A DNA stretch of 64,000 nucleotides from Amycolatopsis rifamycinica (GCF_000695625.1 NZ_JMQI01000058.1:62001-126000), one strand, 5' to 3'; shown: positions 30,730 through 39,092, counted from the first letter of the stretch. Numbers and translations: made by a program. Notes: generated from the letters alone by a model not told the origin.

Positions 30730-32208
30730 CTACTTGACCTTGGTCACGATCGGGGCGGAGATCGGGCCGCCGTCGGCCTTGGCCAGCACGCAGTAGAACT
30801 CGCGCGTCGGCTCTTCGCCCGGCTTCTCGGGCATGCTCTGCCACTGGCCCTGGGTCGGCACCAGCGCCCGGTACTTGAGGTCGTCGCGCTTGGCCTCCGG
30901 GACGATCGAGGAGCGGAACGAGGCCGCGCAGCGGGCTTCGGCGACCGCGGTCACGGCGGCCAGGCCCGGATATGCGGCGATTCCCGCGTCGCTGTCGGAC
31001 CAGTGCGTGGTGCCGATGGCGTCCCCGGCGTCGTAGAGCTCCAGGGTGTGGGTCTCGGTGCAGTCGCCGTCGTTCTCGGGGCTGATGACGCCGCCGTCCT
31101 GGACCGGGGCGTTGTAGCAGAGGTAGCTGGAGCTGGCGTCGACGCGCATCTGGCCGTTGAGGCCGAACGTCATGGTCGGCAGTTTCTGGGCGTCCGGCGG
31201 GGGCGTCTCGAAGGCCTTACCCGCGAAGAAGCCGCCGATCAGGGCGGCGATCACCAGCACGGCGGCGGTCGAGAGCCACAGGGCGCGGGGGGACTTCCGC
31301 CGCGGCGGCTGCGGCGCGGGGGCGCCGAGCATCGCGGTGCCGTGGGGCGGTGTCGGCCGCATGCCCTGCGCCGTGCTCAGCAGGTTCTGGGCCTGGGCGG
31401 CGGTGAGCCGCGCGTCGGGGTTGGCGACGAGCAGGCCGAGGATGGCCGCGGCGAGCGGGCCCTGGCCACGGGTCAGGTACGGGATTTCGGTCATGATCGC
31501 GTGCAGTGTCGCGGCGGTGGTCGCGCGCTCGAACGGGATCGAGCCTTCGACGGCGAAGAACAGCGTCGCGCCGAGGGACCACAGGTCGGACGCGGGTGTC
31601 GCGTCCCGGCCCTCGACGCGTTCCGGCGCCATGAAGGCGGGCGAGCCGACGATCATGCCGCTGGTGGTCAGCCGCGGGTCGTCGACGGCGTGGGCGATGC
31701 CGAAGTCGGTGAGCTTCACGCGGCCGTCCGGCGCGACGAGGATGTTCGCGGGCTTGACGTCCCGGTGCACGATCCCGGCGGAGTGGGCGGCCCGCAGCGC
31801 GGCGAGCACCCGCTCCCCCAGCTGGGCGGCCTGCGCGGCGGGCATCGGGCCGCGCTGCCGCACGAGCTCGGCGAGGCTGGGCGCTTCGACGAGCTCCATG
31901 ACGATGAAGGTGGTTCCCCCGTCGGTCACGACGTCGTAGACGGTGACGACGGCGGGATCGTTGAGCCGCCCTCCGGTCCGGACTTCCCGCAGGGCCCGCT
32001 CGGAGAAGACGGCGGCGGACTCGGCATCGGGCAGCCGCAGTTCCTTGACGGCGACCTGCCGGCCGATCACCTGGTCCTGCGCCCGCCACACGACGCCCAT
32101 GCCGCCGCGGCCGAGTTCGCCGAGCAGGAGGTAGCGGCCCGCGACCACCCGCTGACCAGGCGTGGCGGGCGCCTGAGGCGGGTGGGGCCGGGTCTGTTCG
32201 TCGGTCAC
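30730..32208 (-). CDS. Membrane receptor Ser/Thr protein kinase
   Basis: A 492-residue Hanks-type kinase. The Gly loop GRGGMGVV is at 33-40, catalytic Lys55, HRDVKPAN with Asp150, and DFG at 168-170, so it should be active. A single transmembrane helix (about 310-328) leads to a C-terminal extracytoplasmic domain with five Cys (CYNAPV, DGDCTETHTLE, EARCAAS, EFYCVL), resembling the septum-formation domain family rather than PASTA repeats. The start GTG has AAGGAG upstream. The ligand is unknown; a role in cell-envelope sensing is inferred only from the domain type. Confidence 0.9.
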   Translation of the reverse strand: MTDEQTRPHPPQAPATPGQRVVAGRYLLLGELGRGGMGVVWRAQDQVIGRQVAVKELRLPDAESAAVFSERALREVRTGGRLNDPAVVTVYDVVTDGGTTFIVMELVEAPSLAELVRQRGPMPAAQAAQLGERVLAALRAAHSAGIVHRDVKPANILVAPDGRVKLTDFGIAHAVDDPRLTTSGMIVGSPAFMAPERVEGRDATPASDLWSLGATLFFAVEGSIPFERATTAATLHAIMTEIPYLTRGQGPLAAAILGLLVANPDARLTAAQAQNLLSTAQGMRPTPPHGTAMLGAPAPQPPRRKSPRALWLSTAAVLVIAALIGGFFAGKAFETPPPDAQKLPTMTFGLNGQMRVDASSSYLCYNAPVQDGGVISPENDGDCTETHTLELYDAGDAIGTTHWSDSDAGIAAYPGLAAVTAVAEARCAASFRSSIVPEAKRDDLKYRALVPTQGQWQSMPEKPGEEPTREFYCVLAKADGGPISAPIVTKVK

Positions 32209-32323
32209 GGTGCTCCTTCGGGCGGCGGTCGCGCAGATGCTAGTCGGACCGCCGCGGGGCGCCTCGGGTTCCGCGGAATTCGTGACCCGGACCGGACGAC
32301 ACGCGTACCTGGAGGGGAACGGG

Positions 32324-33565
32324 TCAGCCGGCGAAGGTGAGGTAGATCAGGACCAGGTTGAGCGCGATGATGATCGCCGCGACGACCCAGGCCGCCACCG
32401 TGGTCAGGCGGCGGTTGGTGTCCTCGCCCATCAGGGTCCGGTCCGCCGTCAGCCTGATCAACGGCACCAGCGCGAACGGGATCCCGAACGACAGCACCAC
32501 CTGCGAAACCACCAGCGCCGCGCTCGGGTCGGCGCCCAGGGCCAGGACCACGATCGCCGGCGTCAACGTCACCAGCCGGCGCAGCACCAGCGGGATCCGC
32601 TTGTGCAGCAGCCCCTGCATGATCATCGCGCCCGCGTACGCGCCCACCGACGTCGACGCCAGGCCCGAGGCCAGCAGGCCGATCGCGAACATCAGCGCGA
32701 TGCCGGGGCCGAGCGCCGAGGCCACCGCGCCGTGCGCTCCCTCGATGCTGTCCACGCCGCTCTGGCCCTGGAGGTTCGTCGCGGCCAGGAGGAGCATGCC
32801 CAGGTTCACCGCGCCCGCCAGCAGCATCGCCAGGCCGACGTCGGCCCGCGTCGCGCGCAGCAGGCGGCGGCGCCGGACGCCGTCGGGACGGCCGTGGCGG
32901 TCGCGGACCAGGCCGGAGTGCAGGTAGACCGCGTGCGGCATCACCGTCGCGCCCAGCATCGCCGCGGCGATCAGGATGCTGCCCGCGCCGTCGAACCGGG
33001 GCACCAGGCCCCCCAACGTCGAGGCGGCCGACGGCGGCTCGACGAACAGGCTCGCCAGGAAGCCGACCGCGATCACCGCCAGCAGGCCGGTGACGACCCG
33101 CTCGAACGTCCGCTGGCCGCCGCGGTCCTGGACCGCCAGCAGCGTCAGCGACACCGCACCGGTGATCACGCCGCCGACGATGAGCGGCAGGTCGAACAGC
33201 AGGTTGAGGGCGATCGCGCCGCCGACCACCTCGGCCAGGTCGGTCGCGACGGCGACGATCTCCGCCTGGGCCCAGTAGGCCAGCCGCGCCGGTCCGGACA
33301 GGCGGGCGCGCAGGGCCTCGGGCAGCGACATCCCGCTGACCAGCCCCAGTTTCGCCGACAGGTACTGCACCAGCACGGCCATCAGGTTCGCCGCGACGAT
33401 CACCCAGACCAGCAGGTAGCCGTAGCGGGCGCCGGCGCTGATGTTGGACGCGACGTTGCCCGGGTCGACGTAGGCGATGGCGGCCACGAACGCCGGGCCG
33501 AGCAGGGCCGAACCGGTGCGCAGGCGGGTCACCAGTCTCGGCCGGACAGCCTCGGTCACAGCCAT
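32324..33565 (-). CDS. mntH: Nramp-family manganese/divalent-metal transporter
   Basis: A 413-residue transporter with eleven predicted helices. The metal-binding DPGN motif is at 34-37 (AYVDPGNVASN) and the MPH motif at 209-211 (TVMPHAVYLHS). It imports Mn2+ (possibly Fe2+) with protons. The ATG at 33565 follows GAGAGGTGGG; a longer frame would extend into the operator. Upstream lie a TTGAAA-18-TAAACT promoter and palindromes resembling DtxR-family (MntR/IdeR) boxes, so repression by metal-loaded regulator is likely. Confidence 0.93.
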   Translation of the reverse strand: MAVTEAVRPRLVTRLRTGSALLGPAFVAAIAYVDPGNVASNISAGARYGYLLVWVIVAANLMAVLVQYLSAKLGLVSGMSLPEALRARLSGPARLAYWAQAEIVAVATDLAEVVGGAIALNLLFDLPLIVGGVITGAVSLTLLAVQDRGGQRTFERVVTGLLAVIAVGFLASLFVEPPSAASTLGGLVPRFDGAGSILIAAAMLGATVMPHAVYLHSGLVRDRHGRPDGVRRRRLLRATRADVGLAMLLAGAVNLGMLLLAATNLQGQSGVDSIEGAHGAVASALGPGIALMFAIGLLASGLASTSVGAYAGAMIMQGLLHKRIPLVLRRLVTLTPAIVVLALGADPSAALVVSQVVLSFGIPFALVPLIRLTADRTLMGEDTNRRLTTVAAWVVAAIIIALNLVLIYLTFAG

Positions 33566-33599
33566 GACGCCCACCTCTCGAGACCGGATGTCGGGAACC

Positions 33600-33625
33600 C
33601 TAAACCGAAGTTTAGGCATGCCGAA
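33600..33625. promoter_or_regulatory. Metal-regulator operator of mntH
   Basis: Two overlapping palindromes: CTAAACCGAAGTTTAG (33600-33615, perfect 6-bp arms) and TTAGGCATGCCGAA (33612-33625, one mismatch to TTAGGCATGCCTAA, a DtxR/IdeR-like core). They cover the -10 region. Confidence 0.55.
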
Positions 33626-33638
33626 CTTTGCTTTTCAA
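33609..33638 (-). promoter_or_regulatory. Promoter of mntH
   Basis: On the minus strand TTGAAA (33633-33638) and TAAACT (33609-33614) are 18 bp apart, with the operator between and over the -10. Confidence 0.55.
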
Positions 33639-33700
33639 GGGTGATGGCTCCCACCCTCGACCCCGGATACCCCGATCGGCGGCGGTGAAAAGTGCGGAAA

Positions 33701-34096
33701 TCAGGCGTACGCGACCTCGTGGCCGGACTCGCGCAGCGCCACGACCGCGTGGTCGAGGTCGCCGGCCCGGACCAGGATGTGGTCGGTGTCGAACGTCGAG
33801 ATCGAGAACAGCGCGACCCCGGCCGCGGCCAGCTCCGAAGCCAGCGCGGCGATGATGCCGGTGAGCGTGAACTCCAGCGGCCCGCGGACCGACAGCAGCC
33901 GCCAGCCGGCCTCGGCCGCCGTAGCCCCGGCCGGCTCGCGGCCGGCCGGGCAGATCACCGACAGTTCCTCGGCTGTCCGCGTCACCGAGACCAGGGCTTC
34001 GCCGGGCTCGAAGAGCTCGGCGGGCACCGCGGCGTCCGCGGGCAGCCGCACCACGGCGTAGTCGCCGGGGCGGACGTCGATCGCAAGTCGCTTCAT
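33701..34096 (-). CDS. ACT-domain protein
   Basis: A 131-residue protein of the tandem-ACT (CASTOR/ACT7-like) type. LSVICPAGREPAGATAAEAG and the second-half block LLSVRGPLEFTLTGIIAALA, followed by GVALFSISTFDTDHILV, match small ACT proteins that bind amino acids. The ligand is unknown. The ATG shares its first base with the thyX stop (TGATG), so it is translated with thyX. Confidence 0.8.
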   Translation of the reverse strand: MKRLAIDVRPGDYAVVRLPADAAVPAELFEPGEALVSVTRTAEELSVICPAGREPAGATAAEAGWRLLSVRGPLEFTLTGIIAALASELAAAGVALFSISTFDTDHILVRAGDLDHAVVALRESGHEVAYA

Positions 34097-34848
34097 CAGG
34101 CTTCCAGCACCTTCGGGCTCGTGGCGATTTCGGTGCCGTCCGGCAACGTCGAGATGGTGAAGTCCGCGAACACGTTCGCCGCGGCCTTCTGCAGTTGCCG
34201 CAGGCATTCCACGGCCAGTTCGCGGATTTCGACGTCGGCGTGCTCGGTGGCGCGCATCGCGACGAAGTGCCGCCACGCCCGGTAGTTCCCGGTGACGACG
34301 ATCCGGGTCTCGGTCGCGTTGGGCAGCACCGCGCGGGCCGCTTGGCGGGCCTGCTTGCGGCGCAGGGTCGCGCTCGGCACGTCGGCGAACTTCTCTTCGA
34401 GCCCGGTCAGCAGCTCGGTGTAGGCCTCGACGCTCGCCCGGGTCGCGGCGACGAACTTCTCGTGCAGCACCGGGTCGTTCGCGATGATCTCCGGCTCGAC
34501 GAACTCGGCGTCGCGCTCCGGGACGTACCGCTGCGAGAGCTGGGAGTAGGAGAAGTGGCGGTGCCGGATCAGCTCGTGGGTCAGCGATCGGGAGATGCCG
34601 GTGATGTAGAAGGTCACCGAGCCGTGCTCCAGCACCGAAAGGTGGCCGACGTCGATGATGTGCTCGAGGTAGCCGGCGTTGGTCGCGGTGGCCGGGTTCG
34701 GCTTCTGCCACGACTGGTAGCAGGCGCGGCCGGCGAACTCGGCGAGCGCTTCCCCGCCGTCCGCGTCGGTCGACCACGGCACGTCCGGAGGCGGGAAGAA
34801 CTCGGTCTTCGCGATCAGCTGCACTCGGGGCGACACGGCTCCGGTCAC
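34096..34848 (-). CDS. thyX: Flavin-dependent thymidylate synthase
   Basis: A 250-residue ThyX. The diagnostic RHRx7S motif is RHRHFSYSQLS (residues 95-105), and the flavin/substrate residues are seen in HLSVLEHGSVTFYI and in GNYRAWRHFVAMR. It makes dTMP from dUMP with FAD, NADPH and methylene-tetrahydrofolate. The GTG at 34848 has AGGAG 7 nt upstream, better than the longer frame that continues into the upstream promoter. It is translationally coupled to the ACT-domain gene and divergent from the ribbon-helix-helix gene. Confidence 0.95.
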   Translation of the reverse strand: MTGAVSPRVQLIAKTEFFPPPDVPWSTDADGGEALAEFAGRACYQSWQKPNPATATNAGYLEHIIDVGHLSVLEHGSVTFYITGISRSLTHELIRHRHFSYSQLSQRYVPERDAEFVEPEIIANDPVLHEKFVAATRASVEAYTELLTGLEEKFADVPSATLRRKQARQAARAVLPNATETRIVVTGNYRAWRHFVAMRATEHADVEIRELAVECLRQLQKAAANVFADFTISTLPDGTEIATSPKVLEA

Positions 34849-34933
34849 GTCAGCACTCCTTCTCCCGGCTCCCGCGCAGCCTAACCGCGTACGGCGGGCC
34901 ACTCCCGGGGGACACGTGACATCACCGTCCTCC

Positions 34934-34962
34934 TTGACTGACATCACTGATGACGTCATAGT
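34934..34962 (+). promoter_or_regulatory. Promoter of the ribbon-helix-helix gene
   Basis: TTGACT (34934-34939) and CATAGT (34957-34962) with a 17-bp spacer. The -10 ends 6 bp before the ATG at 34969, so the mRNA would be leaderless. Confidence 0.65.
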
Positions 34963-34969
34963 GGTGTCA
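34939..34969. promoter_or_regulatory. Likely autoregulatory operator of the ribbon-helix-helix gene
   Basis: TGACATCACT (34939-34948) and AGTGGTGTCA (34960-34969) are inverted with one mismatch, and the 10-bp palindrome ATGACGTCAT lies between them. The element spans the -35/-10 spacer, the -10 and the start codon. A further TGACATCAC occurs at about 34918. Confidence 0.6.
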
Positions 34970-35484
34970 TGGACCTGACGCCGTACATCGCCAACCTTCG
35001 CGAGGACCTCGCGAACACGGCCGCCGCCGGGGACGAGCACACCCGTCGGGCGGCCGCGCTGCTGTCCTCCGCGCTCGAGCCCGCCGTCCGCCTGACCCTG
35101 ATGAACGCCCTGGCCGACCTCGCCGCCGAGGTCACGGCCGCACTGCCGGGCCAGGTGGTGGACGTCCGGCTGGACGGCCGCGACGTCCGGGTGGTCGTCA
35201 CCGGCGCCGCGGAGGAGGCGACGGCACGGACGACACCACGTGACACCACCCCGCCGCCACCAATCGACGGCGGTGACATCAGCCGGATCACGCTCCGGCT
35301 GGTCGAGCAGATCAAGGGCCAGGCCGAACGGGCGGCGGCGGCGCAGGGCGTCTCGCTGAACACGTTCGTCTCGCAGGCGGTGCAGGGCGCGCTGGGCCAC
35401 GGCGGGTTCGGCGGCGGGAGCGGCAAGCGCCACGGCAAGGACGACCGGAGCGGGTCGCACCTGCACGGCTGGGTCGAAGGCTGA
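34969..35484 (+). CDS. Ribbon-helix-helix (HicB/Arc-like) regulator
   Basis: A 171-residue protein. The N-terminal helical domain (MDLTPYIANLREDLANTAAA) includes ALPGQVVDVRLDGRDVRVVV. A Thr/Pro linker follows, then a ribbon-helix-helix near 105-145 (RITLRLVEQIKGQAERAAAA, QGVSLNTFVSQAVQGAL), like HicB antitoxins and Arc repressors. The tail is Gly/His/Lys-rich. No HicA toxin is adjacent; the DUF4097 gene begins 12 bp downstream with GAGGGGACGAG before it. RHH dimers bind short inverted repeats, and such an element covers its own promoter, so autorepression is likely. Confidence 0.8.
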   Translation: MDLTPYIANLREDLANTAAAGDEHTRRAAALLSSALEPAVRLTLMNALADLAAEVTAALPGQVVDVRLDGRDVRVVVTGAAEEATARTTPRDTTPPPPIDGGDISRITLRLVEQIKGQAERAAAAQGVSLNTFVSQAVQGALGHGGFGGGSGKRHGKDDRSGSHLHGWVEG

Positions 35485-35496
35485 GGGGACGAGACG

Positions 35497-36423
35497 ATGA
35501 GCGAAGAACAGACCACCACACCGGCCGAAGAGCCGAACGACGCACTGGTCCGGATCGACGAGTTCGAGACCGACGTCCCGCTGGAGCTCGACATCAGCGT
35601 CACGATCGGCCGCGTCGAGGTCGTCCTCGACGGCGACTCCGGCGCCCGCGTGGAGCTGCGGCACGACCAAGGCGAGCAGCAGCCGTGGGTGGCCGGGGTC
35701 AACAACCTGCTGTCCTGGGTCGGCGAACGCTTCGGCGACCAGCTGGGCGTCGACCCCTCGGCCTCCCCCGCCGAGGCGGTGCGCCAAAGCCGGATCGAGA
35801 AGCTCGGCAACCGCTTGGTCGTGAGCGCGCCGAAGGCGTGGCAGCTGCGCAACGTCGCCCTCGCGGTGAAGGTGCACGCGCCGGCGGGCTCGCACGTCGA
35901 GGTGCGGGCGGGCGCGGCGGACGTCACGGTGACCGGCCCGGCGGGCCGCGTCGACCTGCTGACCGGCTCCGGCGAGGTGAAGCTCGACCGGGCCGACGGC
36001 TCGGCCACGATCCGCACCGGCAGCGGCGCGGTCAAGCTGGGCCCCACGCTGGGCGGCCTGCAGCTGCGCAGCGGCAGCGGCCACGTCGAGGCGTCGTCGA
36101 TCAGCGGGTCCGCGACACTGGCCACCGGCACCGGCGACGTCTGGCTGGGCGCGGTCTCGGGTGAGGTGATGGCCCGCACGGGCAGCGGCGACCTTTCGGT
36201 GGCCGACGCCGCGTCGGGCACCCTCGACTTGATCACCGGCTCCGGCGAGGTCCGGATCGGCATCCGCGGCGGCACGGCCGCCGAGATCGACCTGACCTCC
36301 AGCGGCGGCCGCGTCTCCAGCGAACTGGACGTCGCCGACAACGCCCCGGAAGGCGGCGTGAAGCTGAAGGTTCGCGCCCGCACCGGCACCGGCAACGCCG
36401 TGGTGACGCGCGCGGCGGGCTGA
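35497..36423 (+). CDS. DUF4097-family beta-repeat protein
   Basis: A 308-residue protein. After an acidic N-terminus and a helical insert (about 65-95), it consists of repeated short strands with TGSGEVKLDRADGSATIRTG-like turns (TGSG, SGSG, TGTGDV) from about 145 to 300, the DUF4097 right-handed beta-helix type. No signal peptide is visible, so it is probably cytoplasmic or membrane-peripheral. It forms an operon with the RHH regulator, an association common in actinobacteria whose role is unknown. A strong hairpin follows. Confidence 0.8.
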   Translation: MSEEQTTTPAEEPNDALVRIDEFETDVPLELDISVTIGRVEVVLDGDSGARVELRHDQGEQQPWVAGVNNLLSWVGERFGDQLGVDPSASPAEAVRQSRIEKLGNRLVVSAPKAWQLRNVALAVKVHAPAGSHVEVRAGAADVTVTGPAGRVDLLTGSGEVKLDRADGSATIRTGSGAVKLGPTLGGLQLRSGSGHVEASSISGSATLATGTGDVWLGAVSGEVMARTGSGDLSVADAASGTLDLITGSGEVRIGIRGGTAAEIDLTSSGGRVSSELDVADNAPEGGVKLKVRARTGTGNAVVTRAAG

Positions 36424-36435
36424 GTAGGGGGATGG

Positions 36436-36474
36436 ACGGGCCGTTCCCCGGCGGGGGTGCCGGGGACGGCCCGT
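36436..36474 (+). terminator. Terminator of the RHH-DUF4097 operon
   Basis: ACGGGCCGT and CCCCGGC pair with GCCGGGGACGGCCCGT across GGGGGT, with one bulged T, 12 bp after the stop. Confidence 0.75.
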
Positions 36475-36578
36475 TCGCGTGCGAAAAGCCGGCGCTTCAC
36501 GGGGGCTCCGCTTTGAACGCCCCCGCATCGATTGCCCTCCGGATCGTGGCTATGGTGAAGCATGCCCTGGAGGTCGCG

Positions 36579-37184
36579 GTGATTCGCAGTACCACTGGAC
36601 GTCGATCCTTGCCGCGGTCAGTCATTCCGGCAGTTGCGTTACTTCTGACGTTGAGTTCGTGTTCCACGGGCAAGGACGCCGTAGTGCACGGAAGCACATT
36701 CGAGTTTGTCTCACCAGGCGGACAAACCAATATCTTCTACTCGATCGATCAACGCAGGAAGATCGCCGATCTTTCCGGACCGAGCGTAGTAGCACCAGAC
36801 AGGACGATCTCCATCGGCGACTACGCCGGGAAAGTAGTCCTGCTCAACCTCTGGGGCGCCTGGTGCGGTCCGTGCCGAACGGAGACCCACGTACTGAGGG
36901 AGATCTCCACGGCAGGCAAGCGCGAGGGTCTCGAGGTCCTCGGGATCGACGTCCGCGACAACCGCCAATACGCGGCCGACTTCATCAGGGATTTCCAAGT
37001 CGACTACGAGTCCATATTCGACCCATCCGGCAGAATCGCCCTCCAACTGCGCGGGCTTCCCCTCGCGGCGGTTCCCATCTCCCTGATCGTGGACAAGCGG
37101 CAACGTGTTGCAGCCGTCTACATCGGAGCCGTCCTCCAAGAGGACGTGCGGCCGAAACTGGAACAAGTGCGCGCAGAACCCTGA
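36579..37184 (+). CDS. TlpA/ResA-like thioredoxin-fold lipoprotein
   Basis: A 201-residue protein. The signal sequence ends in a lipobox LTLSSC (Cys28). A thioredoxin-like domain has the redox motif WGAWCGPC (Cys96, Cys99) and a cis-Pro region GLPLAAVPISLIVD. It should act outside the membrane in disulfide reduction, for example in cytochrome c or other thiol-protein maturation. GGAGG sits 5 bp before the GTG at 36579; upstream in-frame ATGs are possible. The gene is less GC-biased than its neighbours and has no cytochrome c biogenesis partners nearby, so it may be acquired. Confidence 0.82.
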   Translation: MIRSTTGRRSLPRSVIPAVALLLTLSSCSTGKDAVVHGSTFEFVSPGGQTNIFYSIDQRRKIADLSGPSVVAPDRTISIGDYAGKVVLLNLWGAWCGPCRTETHVLREISTAGKREGLEVLGIDVRDNRQYAADFIRDFQVDYESIFDPSGRIALQLRGLPLAAVPISLIVDKRQRVAAVYIGAVLQEDVRPKLEQVRAEP

Positions 37185-37204
37185 CCGGGAAAAGGCGCCT
37201 GCTC

Positions 37205-38419
37205 TCAGCGGACCAGCTTCGCCAACGGCCCCGCCAGGTCGCCCCGGGAACCGACCGTTACGCCCGACAGCCCCAGCCACTCCGCCATGTGCTTCAACTC
37301 CGCCGCCAGCTCCGGGAGCACCCGGGCCACGTCCGCCCCCTCCTCGGCGAACGCTCCCTGTACCCGCAGCACCCCGGCCGCGCGGTCGGACTTCAGATCC
37401 ACCCGGGCCACCAACGAACCGTCCAGCAGGAACGGGAACACGTAGTACCCGTACACCCGCTTCGGCTCCGGGACGTAGATCTCGATCCGGTAGTGGAACC
37501 CGAACAGCCTCTCCGTCCGGGCCCGCTCCCAGATCAACGGGTCGAACGGGCACAGCAACGCCCGGCCCGTCACCGCCCGTGGCGTTCGAGCAGAGGCGTG
37601 CCGGTAGGCGACCTGCTTCCAGCCGCGCACCTCGAGCGGCTCCAGCTCGCCGGACTCCACCAGCTCCGCCACCGCCTGGCGGGCCGGGGCCGGGCCCAGG
37701 CGGTAGTAGTCGCGCAGGTCCGTCTCCGTCGCCACGCCCAAGGCCCGGGCCGACCGGGCGATCAGGCCGCGCGCGCCCTCCTCCGCGGACACCGATCGCG
37801 ACAGGATCTCCGGCGGGACCACCCGCTCGGTGAGGTCGTACAGGCGCTCGAAGGAACGCCGGGTGCCCGTGGTCAGCTGGCCGATGCCGAACAAGTACTC
37901 GCAGACGCGCTTGACCTCCGACCGCTCCCACCACGAGCCCGGCCCGCGGCGCCCGGCGTCGGCCGCCACCGCTCGCTCGATGCCGCCCGCGCCGATCGGG
38001 CCCAGCTCCTTCACCACCGACAGGATCTCGTCGACCAGGCCCGGGGACTTCTCGATCAACGACCCGTAGTGCCGCCACCAGCCGTCGCGTTTGGCGCCCG
38101 AACGGATCAGGGGCCAGTCCTCGATCGGCAGCAGGCTCGCCTCGTGCGCCCACGTCTCCACCAGCAGGCGCGGGCGGCGCGACGAGTGCGCCCACGCCGC
38201 TTCGTCGAGCAACGCCGGGTCGTACGCGCCCAGCCGCGAGAACACCGGCATGTAGTGCGCCCGGACCGCGACGTTCACCGAGTCCAGCTGCAGCAGCTGG
38301 ACCCGGGACAACACCCGTTTCAGGTGCTGCCGCGAGGGCACGCCGGACGGACGCGGGTCGCTGAAGCCCTGTGCGGCCAGGAACGTCTTCCGGGCCGTCG
38401 AGACGCTGATTGTTCGCAT
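37205..38419 (-). CDS. AlkX/YcaQ-type winged-helix DNA glycosylase
   Basis: A 404-residue HTH_42 (PF06224) protein. The N-terminal RVQLLQLDSVNVAVRAHYMP carries the Q-phi-D motif (Gln44, Asp46) of the AlkX/YcaQ branch, as distinct from Q-phi-Q in AlkZ. Later blocks LLCPFDPLIWERARTERLFG and FHYRIEIYVPEPKRVYGYYV are diagnostic. Relatives unhook DNA interstrand crosslinks and excise bulky alkyl adducts. I take ATG 38419; other in-frame starts upstream would overlap the divergent GNAT promoter. Confidence 0.88.
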   Translation of the reverse strand: MRTISVSTARKTFLAAQGFSDPRPSGVPSRQHLKRVLSRVQLLQLDSVNVAVRAHYMPVFSRLGAYDPALLDEAAWAHSSRRPRLLVETWAHEASLLPIEDWPLIRSGAKRDGWWRHYGSLIEKSPGLVDEILSVVKELGPIGAGGIERAVAADAGRRGPGSWWERSEVKRVCEYLFGIGQLTTGTRRSFERLYDLTERVVPPEILSRSVSAEEGARGLIARSARALGVATETDLRDYYRLGPAPARQAVAELVESGELEPLEVRGWKQVAYRHASARTPRAVTGRALLCPFDPLIWERARTERLFGFHYRIEIYVPEPKRVYGYYVFPFLLDGSLVARVDLKSDRAAGVLRVQGAFAEEGADVARVLPELAAELKHMAEWLGLSGVTVGSRGDLAGPLAKLVR

Positions 38420-38521
38420 GGTGAGCTCATGGTGCCACCCACCACCGACAAAAACCGGCACCGCTATCTCCATCCATGCCCCCACCACCGCCCTCAACGG
38501 AGGAGCTGCGCTCCGCTGTAC

Positions 38522-38527
38522 TAATTT
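38522..38527 (+). promoter_or_regulatory. Leaderless -10 element of a GNAT gene
   Basis: TAATTT with a 7-bp gap to the ATG at 38535. Confidence 0.55.
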
Positions 38528-38534
38528 CAGCGAC

Positions 38535-39092
38535 ATGAGCGACGCCGCCGTCCGTCCCGCCGACCTGTCCGACGCCGCGGAGATCGCCCGCATCCAGCGC
38601 GACACCTGGCACGCGGCCTACGAGGACCTGCTCGGGAAGCAGGCCCTCGCGCAGCTGGACGCCACCGACCTCGCCGGCACCTGGACCGAGACCATCGACT
38701 ACCCCGGCAGCCTCGTCTACGTCGCCACCGAGGGCGAGTTCACCGTCGGCTTCTGCGTCGCCGGCCGCGCGCCCGAAGACGAGGTCGCCCAGGCCGACGG
38801 AAGCCTGCCCGAGGACGCCGGGACGACCGGCCTGATCGCCACCCTGCTCGTCGAGCCGCGCTGGGGCCGCCGCGGGCACGCCGGACGGCTACTGGCGACG
38901 GCCGCCGCGGGACTGCGGGCCGACGGTGCCTCCCGCGGCATCGCCTGGGTCGCCCAGGGCGACCACGCCACCCTCGGCTTCTACCGCCGGGCCGGCTGGA
39001 ACCCCGACGGCACCGTCCGCACCCTCGACACCGGCGAGCGCATCCTCCGCGAGGTCCGGCTCACCGGCACCCTCGACCTCTCCCTGAGCTGA
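38535..39092 (+). CDS. GNAT acetyltransferase
   Basis: A 185-residue GNAT. The N-terminal AAVRPADLSDAAEIARIQRD with WHAAYEDLL is the usual beta1-alpha1. The acetyl-CoA binding block is TLLVEPRWGRRGHAGRLLAT (R-x2-G-x-A variant), and LGFYRRAGW is the last strand-helix. The substrate is unknown. It is divergent from the AlkX-like gene, and its last 204 bp overlap the 3' end of the convergent GtrA gene. Confidence 0.85.
   Translation: MSDAAVRPADLSDAAEIARIQRDTWHAAYEDLLGKQALAQLDATDLAGTWTETIDYPGSLVYVATEGEFTVGFCVAGRAPEDEVAQADGSLPEDAGTTGLIATLLVEPRWGRRGHAGRLLATAAAGLRADGASRGIAWVAQGDHATLGFYRRAGWNPDGTVRTLDTGERILREVRLTGTLDLSLS

Noticed and set aside
34956..36563. Minus-strand frame extending thyX or opposing the DUF4097 gene
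   Set aside because: The plus strand has recognisable RHH and DUF4097 domains with a promoter and ribosome binding sites. thyX has a good ribosome binding site at 34848.
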